Assembly (NCBI GenBank): GCA_900754115.1
Contig: CAAEBM010000031.1
Location: forward strand, 1 to 14,471
DNA: 14,471 bases
From: Bacilli bacterium
Lineage (GTDB): Bacteria; Bacillota_I; Bacilli_A; RFN20; CAG-631
Direction of reading: 5' to 3'
Notes under the pieces: model-generated
Seen by the model: the letters and a program-made list of their open reading frames with translations, nothing else
What the model was told of the DNA's origin: nothing
Database searches by the model: none
Program-made: the position numbers and the translations under genes
Shown here: positions 6,898 to 14,261 of the stretch, piece after piece
Position numbering within the stretch: position 1 is the first letter of the stretch
Layout: each line of letters opens with the position of its first letter

Positions 6898-8811
6898 TTA
6901 TTCAAGTTCAAATACACCGGTATATAATTGATAGTAATACCCATGAAGATCAATTAGCTGTTCATGCGTTCCTCTTTCAATTACTCGCCCGTGATCTAAA
7001 ACCATAATTGCTTCAGCATCTTGAATAGTTGAAAGTCGATGGGCGATTAAAAAGACGGTACGACCTTCCATTAAATTTTGCATTCCTTTTAAAACGATTT
7101 GTTCGGTACGCGTATCAATAGAAGAAGTTGCTTCATCTAAAATCATCACTGGACAACCACTGACAGCAGCTCTAGCAATGGATAAAAGTTGTGCTTGTCC
7201 TTGAGAAATGGAAGAACCATTTCCTTTGATATAAGTATTATATCCTTGAGGCAAACGAGTAATAAATGAATCGGCATTTGCTAATTTTGCAGCTTCAATA
7301 CATTCTTCATCCGTTGCATCAAGTCTTCCAAAGCGAATATTATCCATGATAGTACCACTGAATAAATTCGTATCTTGAAGGACCATTCCTAGTGATCTTC
7401 GCAAATCTTTTTTTCTAATCTTATTAATATTAATTCCATCGTAACGAATTTTACCATCAGCAATATCATAAAAGCGATTAATTAAATTGGTAATAGTCGT
7501 TTTTCCAGCTCCTGTTGCACCAACGAAAGCAATTTTTTGACCAGGTTTTGCATATAAAGAGACATCATGTAAAACAATTTTATCAGGGACATATCCAAAA
7601 TCGACGTCAAACATACGAATATCCCCTTGCAGTAAAGTATAGGTAATGGAACCATCTGCTGTATGAGGATGTTTCCATGCCCATAAGGTATGTTCTTTTC
7701 GATTACATTCTACAATATTGCCATTTTCGTCATATTTACCCATTACTAAAGTAACGTAACCTTCATCCGTTTCTTTTTCTTCATCTAGTAATTCATAAAC
7801 ACGACTTGTTCCTCCAATTGCCATAGCAATAGGATTGATTTGGTTTGAAACTTCGCTGACATTGTTTGTAAATTGACGAACCATTGGTAAAAAAGAAACG
7901 ATAACACCAATAGATATGAAACTATTTGCATGGTAACCAGTTATAGTGAGTTCTGGAACTTCAAAAATAAATAAAGTTGTAGCGACAACCGCAACTAAAA
8001 TGTATAAAAAGTTTCCAATATTTCCTAAAATTGGCATTAAAATATTAGCAAATTTATTTGCATCTGTTGATACTTTTTGTAATTCTGTAACGTGTTTTTC
8101 AAATTCTTTTTTACATTCTTCTTCATGAGTGAAAGATTTAATTACTTTTAAACCATTCATCATTTCTTCAACATAACCTTCTTCTTTTGCTAAGACATGT
8201 TGTTGTGCTGTAAAGTTTTTTGCACTTTTACCTCCGATAAATTTAGTGACTAAAATCATAGCAATTGTTCCTAAAATAACAATAATCGTTAAATAAATAG
8301 AAGATAAAAGCATAATGACAAAGACAGAAATAAAGGTAACACTACAAATTAAAACAGTCGTAATGGATTGTGCTAATAATTGACGAATCGTGTCCACGTC
8401 GTTAGTAAAGGTAGACATGATTTCTCCTTTATCATGTGTGTCAAAATATTTAATAGGTAAATCTTGCATATGTTCAAAAAGTCTACATCTCAATTCATGC
8501 ATATATTTTTGAGCATATCGAGCGGTGAGTTGTGAATAAATAAATCCACCTGTTAGTGAAATGACATAAGCTGAAATCATGATGACTAAACATTCATAAA
8601 ATTCTTTAGAGACAGCAGAAAAACTTCCTTTTTCAATGGCTGTTGCAATAAGGTTTGTCACTCTTTGAATCATTAAGGGAGCCACAATGGGACCTAAGGC
8701 TGAAATTAAAGTACAAATTGCAGAAATAATTAAGGCAATGGGATGTGCTTTGAAATAATCAGCAATACAACGAAGTAAAACATGTCTTTTTTTGTGTTTT
8801 GCTTTTTTCAT
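6898..8811 (-). CDS. ABC exporter half-transporter, canonical ATPase subunit
   Basis: This is the second gene of a two-gene ABC exporter operon, of the heterodimeric multidrug type (as in TM287/288 or BmrCD). It has 637 residues: a membrane domain with about six helices (about 25-335), then a nucleotide-binding domain (about 398-637). Key residues are Walker A GATGAGKT (431-438), Q-loop VLQD (477-480), signature ISQGQ (535-539; a Gln replaces the first Gly of SGGQ, a variant known in such exporters), Walker B VMILDE with catalytic Glu560, and H-loop His591. All catalytic residues are intact. Between the two domains, about residues 345-395 form an unusual insert (GKYDENGNIVECNRKEHTLW). The start ATG overlaps the upstream stop as TAATG with GGGAG before it, so translation is coupled. 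It acts in the membrane as an ATP-driven exporter; the substrate cannot be told from sequence. Confidence 0.93.
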   Translation of the reverse strand: MKKAKHKKRHVLLRCIADYFKAHPIALIISAICTLISALGPIVAPLMIQRVTNLIATAIEKGSFSAVSKEFYECLVIMISAYVISLTGGFIYSQLTARYAQKYMHELRCRLFEHMQDLPIKYFDTHDKGEIMSTFTNDVDTIRQLLAQSITTVLICSVTFISVFVIMLLSSIYLTIIVILGTIAMILVTKFIGGKSAKNFTAQQHVLAKEEGYVEEMMNGLKVIKSFTHEEECKKEFEKHVTELQKVSTDANKFANILMPILGNIGNFLYILVAVVATTLFIFEVPELTITGYHANSFISIGVIVSFLPMVRQFTNNVSEVSNQINPIAMAIGGTSRVYELLDEEKETDEGYVTLVMGKYDENGNIVECNRKEHTLWAWKHPHTADGSITYTLLQGDIRMFDVDFGYVPDKIVLHDVSLYAKPGQKIAFVGATGAGKTTITNLINRFYDIADGKIRYDGININKIRKKDLRRSLGMVLQDTNLFSGTIMDNIRFGRLDATDEECIEAAKLANADSFITRLPQGYNTYIKGNGSSISQGQAQLLSIARAAVSGCPVMILDEATSSIDTRTEQIVLKGMQNLMEGRTVFLIAHRLSTIQDAEAIMVLDHGRVIERGTHEQLIDLHGYYYQLYTGVFELE

Positions 8812-10643
8812 TATTCTCCCGCCTTTCCAATTCGATTTTGAATTTCATATACTTCTTGATAAATAGCATTAGTTTTTAATAACTCTTCATGTGTTCCTAG
8901 ACCATTGATTTCGCCATTATCCATGACAATGATAAAATCAGCATCTTGAACAGAAGAAACTCGTTGTGCAATGATAATTTTTGTAATGCCAGGAATAAAT
9001 TCTTTAAATCCTTTACGAATGTAAGCGTCTGTTTTTGTATCAACCGCACTTGTTGAATCATCTAAAATCAATACTTTTGGATTTTTTAAAAGAGCTCTAG
9101 CAATACAGAGACGTTGTCTTTGTCCACCAGAAACGTTAACGCCACCTTGTTCAATCCATGAATCATATTGTTGAGGAAATTGTTCAACAAAGGAATCTGC
9201 TTGAGCAATTTTACAAGCTTCTTTTATTTGTTCATCAGTAGCATTGGCATTTCCCCATTTTAGATTGTCTTTAATCGTCCCAGAAAACAAGATATTTTTT
9301 TGTAATACCATGGCTACGTGATCTCTTAAGGTTTTGACATCATAATCTTTAACGTCTACTCCACCAACCTTAACCGTTCCAACAGAAGTGTCATAAAATC
9401 GAGATATTAAATTGACAAGTGTTGATTTAGAAGAACCCGTTCCTCCAATGATTCCTACAGTTTGTCCACTTTTAATATGCAAATTAATATTTTTTAGGGC
9501 ATACTTTTGAGCATCAGGTTTATATTTAAAGGAAACCTCTTCAAAATCAATATCCCCATTTGAAACTTCATAAACAGGGTGATCATTATTTTTAATAGAT
9601 GGAATTTCCGTTAAAACTTCATAGACACGATTAATTGCTGGAACAGACATGATAATCATAAATAAAACCATTGCAACCATCATTAAAGAAGACAATACTT
9701 GTGCAGAATAAGTAATCATAGCAGATAAATTGCCTACTCCAAAGGGTGCATCTTTTGGGCCAAATTCAATGCCTTGAGAAATGGCAAGCATACTACCTAA
9801 AAATAGGATGAGACACATAGACATATACATGACTGCTTGCATAGCAGGATTAACGGCATTCATAATTTGTTCGACTTTTTCAAAGCCTTTACTCATCACA
9901 CCGGATTCATGAGCAAATTTTTCTTTTTCGTAATCTTCACGTGCATAAGTTTTTACAACACGCATACCGCGAACATTTTCTTCTGTTAATTCGTTTAAAT
10001 CATCGTATTTTCTAAACAATTTAATAAATAATTTTGTTGAAATTGGAATTAAAATTCCTAAAATAATAACGATAAATGGGATTGTAATTAAAAAGATCCA
10101 AGAAATTTGTGGAGCGACAACTAAAGCCATTACAAATGAAAAGATAAACATGAACGGCGCTCTAACAGCAATACGAATTAAAAGCATAAAGGCCATTTGG
10201 ATATTGCTAATGTCTGTAGTTTGTCTCGTAATTAAAGATGAAGATGAAAATTTATCAATGTTATTAAAAGAATAAGAAGTAATTTTTTCAAATTCATCAG
10301 TACGCAAATTTTTAGCAAAGCCAGCAGAAGCGATTGCACTCATTCGACCTGCTAAAATACCACAAATTAAGGATAAAATTCCTAAAACAAGTAAGATTGA
10401 ACCATAGATGATAACACCATTTAAAGCTTCTTGTTTTAAGGTTTCCGTTACTTCTACACCAATAAAACTTTGTAAAAGGGAGATTAATCGGCTCATGATG
10501 TAAGGTATAATACATTCTAAAACTGTTTCTGCTAAAACAAAACCAATCGATAAGTAAGCATATTTTTTGTATTCTCGAGTGGAATGTAGCAAATACTTAA
10601 ATTTGCGAATAAAACTTAATTTTTTTTCTTTCTTTTGTTCCAT
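8811..10643 (-). CDS. ABC exporter half-transporter, degenerate ATPase subunit
   Basis: This is the first gene of the ABC exporter operon, 610 residues. The membrane domain spans about 25-340 and the nucleotide-binding domain about 365-610. Motifs are Walker A GGTGSSKST (400-408, with Ser where Gly usually precedes the Lys), Q-loop VLQK, signature VSGGQ (504-508), Walker B VLILDDS with Asp529 in place of the catalytic Glu, and H-loop Gln560 in place of His. This is the usual 'degenerate-site' partner; with the intact partner it forms one full and one weak ATP site. The start is set at the ATG at 10643 because AGGAGGG (10655-10649) lies 5 bases upstream. The same frame runs back 20 codons to another ATG at 10703, but that ATG is inside a leader stem and lacks a good ribosome site. 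The stop overlaps the next start by one base. Confidence 0.92.
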   Translation of the reverse strand: MEQKKEKKLSFIRKFKYLLHSTREYKKYAYLSIGFVLAETVLECIIPYIMSRLISLLQSFIGVEVTETLKQEALNGVIIYGSILLVLGILSLICGILAGRMSAIASAGFAKNLRTDEFEKITSYSFNNIDKFSSSSLITRQTTDISNIQMAFMLLIRIAVRAPFMFIFSFVMALVVAPQISWIFLITIPFIVIILGILIPISTKLFIKLFRKYDDLNELTEENVRGMRVVKTYAREDYEKEKFAHESGVMSKGFEKVEQIMNAVNPAMQAVMYMSMCLILFLGSMLAISQGIEFGPKDAPFGVGNLSAMITYSAQVLSSLMMVAMVLFMIIMSVPAINRVYEVLTEIPSIKNNDHPVYEVSNGDIDFEEVSFKYKPDAQKYALKNINLHIKSGQTVGIIGGTGSSKSTLVNLISRFYDTSVGTVKVGGVDVKDYDVKTLRDHVAMVLQKNILFSGTIKDNLKWGNANATDEQIKEACKIAQADSFVEQFPQQYDSWIEQGGVNVSGGQRQRLCIARALLKNPKVLILDDSTSAVDTKTDAYIRKGFKEFIPGITKIIIAQRVSSVQDADFIIVMDNGEINGLGTHEELLKTNAIYQEVYEIQNRIGKAGE

Positions 10644-10765
10644 ATTTTCCCTCCTTTTTTTATTCATCTTTGTCTCAATAAAGAAACAGAGGTCACGAAG
10701 CATTCATTTCCAAAGATTCACATCATTAGATACGAATGCTTTAAAAATATGCTTTAGACCTCATA
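10644..10765 (-). promoter_or_regulatory. Structured 5' leader of the ABC operon
   Basis: A leader of about 120 nt between a likely -10 TATAAT (10777-10772; no convincing -35) and the start codon at 10643. Read on the minus strand, GAGGTC (10762-10757) can pair with GACCTC (10694-10689). Inside it AAGCATTC (10741-10734) pairs with GAATGCTT (10705-10698). The 8-mer TAAAGCAT occurs twice (10756-10749 and 10743-10736), so ATGCTT (10703-10698) could pair with either copy, allowing two alternative folds. This suggests a leader that regulates expression, such as a riboswitch or attenuator. I do not recognise a known class, and no intrinsic terminator is visible in it. Confidence 0.45.
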
Positions 10766-10779
10766 ATTATGATTATACT

Positions 10780-11277
10780 TGGAGTTAATTTTTTCCTCTC
10801 AGTAAAATGCAGAAGACAAATTTTATGGAATAAAATCCCTTTTTTACTTTATGGTGTTTTCCCATCGTTTTCATCTTTGATTTAATGGAATTAACAAGGG
10901 TAACTTTTCAAGTTACCTTTAGTAATTATAATGGATTATTTTTTGATTGTCAAAGCAATTCGTTGAAGAAAAAATCTTTTTATTTTATTAAAAATTTCTT
11001 TGTGATTAATGTAAATTATTCTTACATGAAAAATATAATTTTTTTTAAAATTATTTATAAAAAAATGAACATGATTTAACACAAAATATAGATTATTTTT
11101 TATAAATTTTAATTGTATTTTAAAATGTTTGTTTTTGTATTGCATTTATTATTTGCTTTTATTAGCTTTATCATATCTGAACTTCATTAAATCAATATCA
11201 TAATGAAACAATTAAATTTGTAATTTATTATAAAATTTAACTCTTGTTATATATTGCTTTTTTTACATTTATCATGT
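10780..11277. other. AT-rich stretch with no convincing gene
   Basis: About 500 bases. Open frames here (up to 69 codons on either strand) lack ribosome sites and are dominated by AT-codon residues (Lys, Asn, Phe, Ile), as expected by chance. It holds one clear hairpin (10896-10920) and several AT palindromes such as TAATTTT/AAAATTA at 11036-11053. A 29-codon minus-strand frame (10785-10874) has no ribosome site. No tRNA or known RNA was recognised. Confidence 0.5.
10896..10920. repeat. Tight 11-bp hairpin
   Basis: AAGGGTAACTT (10896-10906) and AAGTTACCTTT (10910-10920) pair with one mismatch (a possible G-U) across a 3-base loop. No T-run follows on the plus strand. On the minus strand the sequence after the stem is GTTAATTCC, so it is not a good terminator in either direction. 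Confidence 0.6.
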
Positions 11278-11466
11278 CTATTTTTTTATTTTAGTTCCCG
11301 CAAGTATGCAATAAAGAGCTGCTTCTGCAATTGGAGTATTCTTTTTAAGCAAATCAGTTAATACTTCATCACTAGTATAGTTAAATAAATTTTCAACGTT
11401 TATATTGAAATCATTGTGTTCAGCTACATGTTTTTTAATTTTTTCTTTATATTCTTCAAGTGTCAT
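11278..11466 (-). CDS. Small hypothetical protein, 62 residues
   Basis: A short gene supported by a strong ribosome site AAAAGGAGCG, 7 bases upstream of its ATG (11464-11466), and by a TATAAT -10 at 11494-11489 on the minus strand; no good -35 is seen. The product is MTLEEYKEKIKKHVAEHN, then a mostly helical, mixed-charge stretch including SDEVLTDLLKKNTPIAEAAL, ending ILAGTKIKK. It has no signal peptide or clear membrane helix and should be cytoplasmic. I do not recognise the family. It lies about 200 bases downstream of the Fic gene on the same strand but has its own apparent promoter. It does not carry the S/TxxxE(G/N) motif of a Fic antitoxin, so there is no direct reason to pair it with Fic. 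Confidence 0.65.
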   Translation of the reverse strand: MTLEEYKEKIKKHVAEHNDFNINVENLFNYTSDEVLTDLLKKNTPIAEAALYCILAGTKIKK

Positions 11467-11668
11467 AGAATTTCGCTCCTTTTATTTTATTATAACATAA
11501 TTAAAATTGGCAAAGAAATACTTTATATATAATTGAACAAAAAACTAACTAATTTTATTAGGGTTTAGAGGGTAAAATTTTTTGGCACCTGAACATTTTA
11601 TAAAAATGAGCAAGTAACCCGATAGTTTTATTTTACATTTTGTTTCTTGTCTTAATATGCGATAAATA

Positions 11669-12718
11669 TTATTTATTTCTTATGTATCTTGTTGACCTTG
11701 ATGCACCGATTTTTGTTATTAACCCTTTTTTATACATTTCACTTAAGACAAATTCGATGGTTGTTAAACTAACATCGGGAAGAATTTTACATATTTCAGC
11801 TTTAGATAATGGTATTAAACTATTGAGGACTGTTCCTTCAATTCTTGCTTTCTTTGTTAATTTACCACCATTGACAATTGCAAATCTTTTATCAAGTTCC
11901 TTATAACACATGTAAAGTGTTGATAAAAAGTTTTCAATAAAAGGAAAATATGAATTTTTGTTTTCTTCCCATTTATCAGATGATGCCCTCAAAGCTTCAT
12001 AATAATAATCTTTGTAATGATTGATTTGCTCTTCAAAAGATACATACTTACCTGCATCAAATCCATTTTTATAAAGCAAAAGCAAGGAAAGAAGCCTTGA
12101 CATTCTGCCATTCCCATTACGGAATGGATGTATACATAAAAAATCAAGAATTACACAAGGAATTAAAAGAAGTTGATTAATATTGGCATCATTGCTTGCA
12201 TCAGCATAAGCCAAAGTCAATTGTTCCATTGCTTCTTTTGTTTTTGCTGCCGGTGTAGGTCTAAATCTCACTTTTCGATTTCCTAATGAATCGATTTCCA
12301 TAATGACATTATCACTATCTTTAGACTTTCCGCCATATTCATATCCTGCATAAGACATCATTAATTCATGCAAACTCAAAATATCTTGTTTACAAAATTC
12401 AATATGACTATAGTTTGAATGAATTTGATTTAATGCATCTCTATAACCAAGTATTTCTGATTCATCATGATTGAGGGGAGCGCTATTACCATTAATAATT
12501 TCTTTAATTCTCTCATCACTTGTAACAATTCCTTCAATAGCATTTGAACTTTTAATTGATTGAATTTTTGCTATTGCTTCAAGTTCTGTGAATATTTTTT
12601 TAAATTCATCTTTTCTTGAATTTACCATAGTTTTTAATGAATATATGCCACTTGTCAAATTAATCAACTTCGCAGGTAATAAACCATCTTTTAAAAATGA
12701 GTAATCAAATTTTCTCAT
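11669..12718 (-). CDS. Fic family protein (class II, autoinhibited), likely AMP transferase
   Basis: Fic proteins usually transfer AMP from ATP to Ser, Thr or Tyr side chains of target proteins. The 349-residue product has the full active-site motif HPFRNGNGR (197-205), with catalytic His197 and the anion-binding glycines and Arg205. An N-terminal inhibitory helix motif S58-N-A-I-E62-G63 matches (S/T)xxxE(G/N), which places it in class II, where the Glu blocks ATP binding. A Fic_N-type region covers about 1-90, and a C-terminal winged helix (about 290-349, LSKAEICKILPDVSLTTIEF) suggests DNA binding, possibly autoregulation. All key residues are intact. The start has ribosome site AAAAGGAGA 7 bases upstream. 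A perfect 10-bp palindrome lies next to this ribosome site. No clear terminator follows. The target protein is unknown. Confidence 0.92.
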   Translation of the reverse strand: MRKFDYSFLKDGLLPAKLINLTSGIYSLKTMVNSRKDEFKKIFTELEAIAKIQSIKSSNAIEGIVTSDERIKEIINGNSAPLNHDESEILGYRDALNQIHSNYSHIEFCKQDILSLHELMMSYAGYEYGGKSKDSDNVIMEIDSLGNRKVRFRPTPAAKTKEAMEQLTLAYADASNDANINQLLLIPCVILDFLCIHPFRNGNGRMSRLLSLLLLYKNGFDAGKYVSFEEQINHYKDYYYEALRASSDKWEENKNSYFPFIENFLSTLYMCYKELDKRFAIVNGGKLTKKARIEGTVLNSLIPLSKAEICKILPDVSLTTIEFVLSEMYKKGLITKIGASRSTRYIRNK

Positions 12719-12734
12719 ATAAAGGTCTCCTTTT

Positions 12735-12763
12735 CTGCATATAATTTATCATTTTATATGCAG
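12735..12763. repeat. Perfect 10-bp inverted repeat (putative operator) before the Fic gene
   Basis: CTGCATATAA (12735-12744) and TTATATGCAG (12754-12763) are exact reverse complements with a 9-base spacer. It abuts the Fic ribosome site and overlaps the -10 and spacer of the likely Fic promoter. It lacks a T-run, so an operator or translation-blocking hairpin is more likely than a terminator. Confidence 0.75.
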
Positions 12764-12771
12764 ATAGTCAA
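12743..12771 (-). promoter_or_regulatory. Likely proximal promoter of the Fic gene
   Basis: Minus strand: -35 TTGACT (12771-12766), a 17-base spacer, -10 TAAATT (12748-12743). The palindrome 12735-12763 covers the spacer and -10. A second possible promoter lies further upstream: TCGACT (12831-12826), a 17-base spacer, TATAAT (12808-12803); its -35 lies inside the direct repeat at 12815-12852. Confidence 0.45.
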
Positions 12772-12814
12772 TTAAATATTTTTTCGATAGATGCTTTAGA
12801 TTATTATATTTTCG

Positions 12815-12852
12815 ATTTAATATTTAGTCGATTAGTCTACTTTTTGTAAAAT
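12815..12852. repeat. 38-bp direct repeat, left copy
   Basis: This copy matches the one at 14156-14193 at 34 of 38 positions, in the same orientation. It begins three bases past the stop codon of the second AAA/DUF4143 gene and lies upstream of Fic. Its core is a tandem 8-mer TTAGTCGA TTAGTCTA, which also forms an imperfect palindrome. Confidence 0.85.
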
Positions 12853-12855
12853 AAA

Positions 12856-14145
12856 TTAAAAATCCATTATGTTTGAATTTAATAGGAAGTCGTATAAGTT
12901 GACTATCAATATTCCCTCATCATTATAATGGGGAATTATATTATCGCCAGTAATAATTATTTTTTTAAAATTATCATCAATGCGTCTTAGTGGACGATTT
13001 TCTTGTACATTCTTATCAGCCACAAATAAGGTTAGTGCCGATTGGATATAATATCTCTTGCTTCCTAAATTGCAAACAAAGTCAATTTCGAGTTGTTTTT
13101 GATGCTTTGCTCCGTTTTTATCCTTTTCGATTACTTCTACCATACCAATATCAATATCATAGCCCCTCACAAGTAGCTCATTATAGATGATATTTTCCAT
13201 AATATGTGGTTCTTCAATCTGTCTAAAATTCAAACGTGCATTTCTAAGTCCACTATCTACAAAATAGTATTTTTTTGTGGTTGAAATATACTTTCTTCCT
13301 TTTACATCATATCGCAGAGCAGGACTTATTATAAATGCATTCTCTAAGTAACCCAAATATGAATATATCGTAGCCGAACTAATTTTTTGCCCGTTGCTTT
13401 CAAATGTATTTGCAATTTTAGTTGGATTGGTTAATGCTCCAATCCCAGATGCAAGAACATCTGTTAATATACTAAGTGCTTCTCCGTTATGCACGTTATT
13501 TCTCTCAACTATATCTTGAAGATAGATAAACTTAAAAAGATCAGATAGATATTTGGATTTCTCTTCAGGTGTCTTTTTTGAAAGAACGAATGGTAGTCCA
13601 CCAAAAGTATAGTATTCTCTCCATGCAGAATATTTGTCACCCTCATATACCTGCATAAACTCTGAAAAAGTGAGTGGAAATACTCGCACCTCATCACCAC
13701 GTCCACGAAATTCAGTCATAACGTCAGATGATAAAAATTTAGAATTACTGCCCGTAATATATACATCAACGTTGTCCCTACGTAATAAACCATTCAAAAT
13801 CCCGTATAGTTTTATAGGTTCTTTGCTTTTTAACTCTTTGTCAGTAATGGCAAGTTGAGCCTCATCAAGCAATATATAAAACATATCAGAATTATTCGTT
13901 ATTTTTGAACGCAAATACTCCGAAAGACAATCTGGATTCCTGTATTTAATATTTATATCCTCATCAAGAGCTAATTCAATTATCCTATCTTCACTAACTC
14001 CACTTGTAATTAGGTGATTTTTAAACAACTTAAATAACAGATAACTCTTACCGCATCTACGAATTCCTGTTACTATTTTCACCATTCCGTTTCCTTTTCT
14101 TGTAATTAGACGGTTTAGATAAATATCTCTTTTAATTTCTTTCAT
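12856..14145 (-). CDS. AAA ATPase with C-terminal DUF4143 domain (second intact copy)
   Basis: A 429-residue paralogue of the ATPase at 3338-4609. It has Walker A GIRRCGKS (27-34), Walker B YILLDEAQ (90-97), sensor-like YITGSNSK (129-136), then TEFRGRG. The DUF4143 half carries HIMENIIYNEL and LEIDFVCN ... RYYIQSAL, the same acidic-plus-Gln pattern as the first copy, possibly a PD-(D/E)XK-like fold (inference). The frame extends to an ATG at 14157. I place the start at 14145 because GGTGA (14154-14150) is well spaced for the second ATG, the first ATG overlaps that site, and MKEIKRDIYLNRLI then aligns with MIKRDFYLNQII of the other copy. It has a strong promoter (14195-14223). The gene is bracketed by 38-bp direct repeats, one just after its stop and one between its -10 and start. 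The biological role of this family is not established. Confidence 0.9.
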   Translation of the reverse strand: MKEIKRDIYLNRLITRKGNGMVKIVTGIRRCGKSYLLFKLFKNHLITSGVSEDRIIELALDEDINIKYRNPDCLSEYLRSKITNNSDMFYILLDEAQLAITDKELKSKEPIKLYGILNGLLRRDNVDVYITGSNSKFLSSDVMTEFRGRGDEVRVFPLTFSEFMQVYEGDKYSAWREYYTFGGLPFVLSKKTPEEKSKYLSDLFKFIYLQDIVERNNVHNGEALSILTDVLASGIGALTNPTKIANTFESNGQKISSATIYSYLGYLENAFIISPALRYDVKGRKYISTTKKYYFVDSGLRNARLNFRQIEEPHIMENIIYNELLVRGYDIDIGMVEVIEKDKNGAKHQKQLEIDFVCNLGSKRYYIQSALTLFVADKNVQENRPLRRIDDNFKKIIITGDNIIPHYNDEGILIVNLYDFLLNSNIMDF

Positions 14146-14155
14146 ATATATCACC

Positions 14156-14193
14156 ATTTAATATTTTGTCGATTAGTCGACTTTTTATGAAAT
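14156..14193. repeat. 38-bp direct repeat, right copy, in the ATPase leader
   Basis: This is the partner of the repeat at 12815-12852. It fills the space between the -10 (14195-14200) and the ribosome site of the second AAA/DUF4143 gene. The core reads TTTGTCGA TTAGTCGA (tandem 8-mers) and contains GTCGA N4 TCGAC, a short palindrome, as expected for a regulator binding site over the transcription start. Confidence 0.85.
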
Positions 14194-14194
14194 G

Positions 14195-14223
14195 ATTATA
14201 CCGCCAAAAGCATAAAAAATCAA
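14195..14223 (-). promoter_or_regulatory. Promoter of the second AAA/DUF4143 gene
   Basis: Minus strand: -35 TTGATT (14223-14218), a 17-base spacer, perfect -10 TATAAT (14200-14195). The start of transcription falls inside the adjacent direct repeat. Confidence 0.7.
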
Positions 14224-14261
14224 GTGGAATGAACCGAAAACTTACAAGCATTTTGACGAAT

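Noticed and set aside
10644..10703. Longer 630-residue start for the first ABC subunit
   Set aside because: The ATG at 10703 lies in a leader stem without a good ribosome site, while AGGAGGG is ideally placed for the ATG at 10643.
10785..10874. 29-codon basic peptide frame (MKTMGKHHKVKKGFYSIKF) upstream of the ABC operon
   Set aside because: No ribosome site and no promoter of its own; probably chance.
10885..11145. Overlapping 64- and 69-codon frames on opposite strands
   Set aside because: No ribosome sites, and composition is what random AT-rich DNA would give.
11560..11640. Less AT-rich segment around GGCACCTGAAC, considered as an insertion-sequence end
   Set aside because: No matching inverted end, target duplication or transposase is visible in the window.
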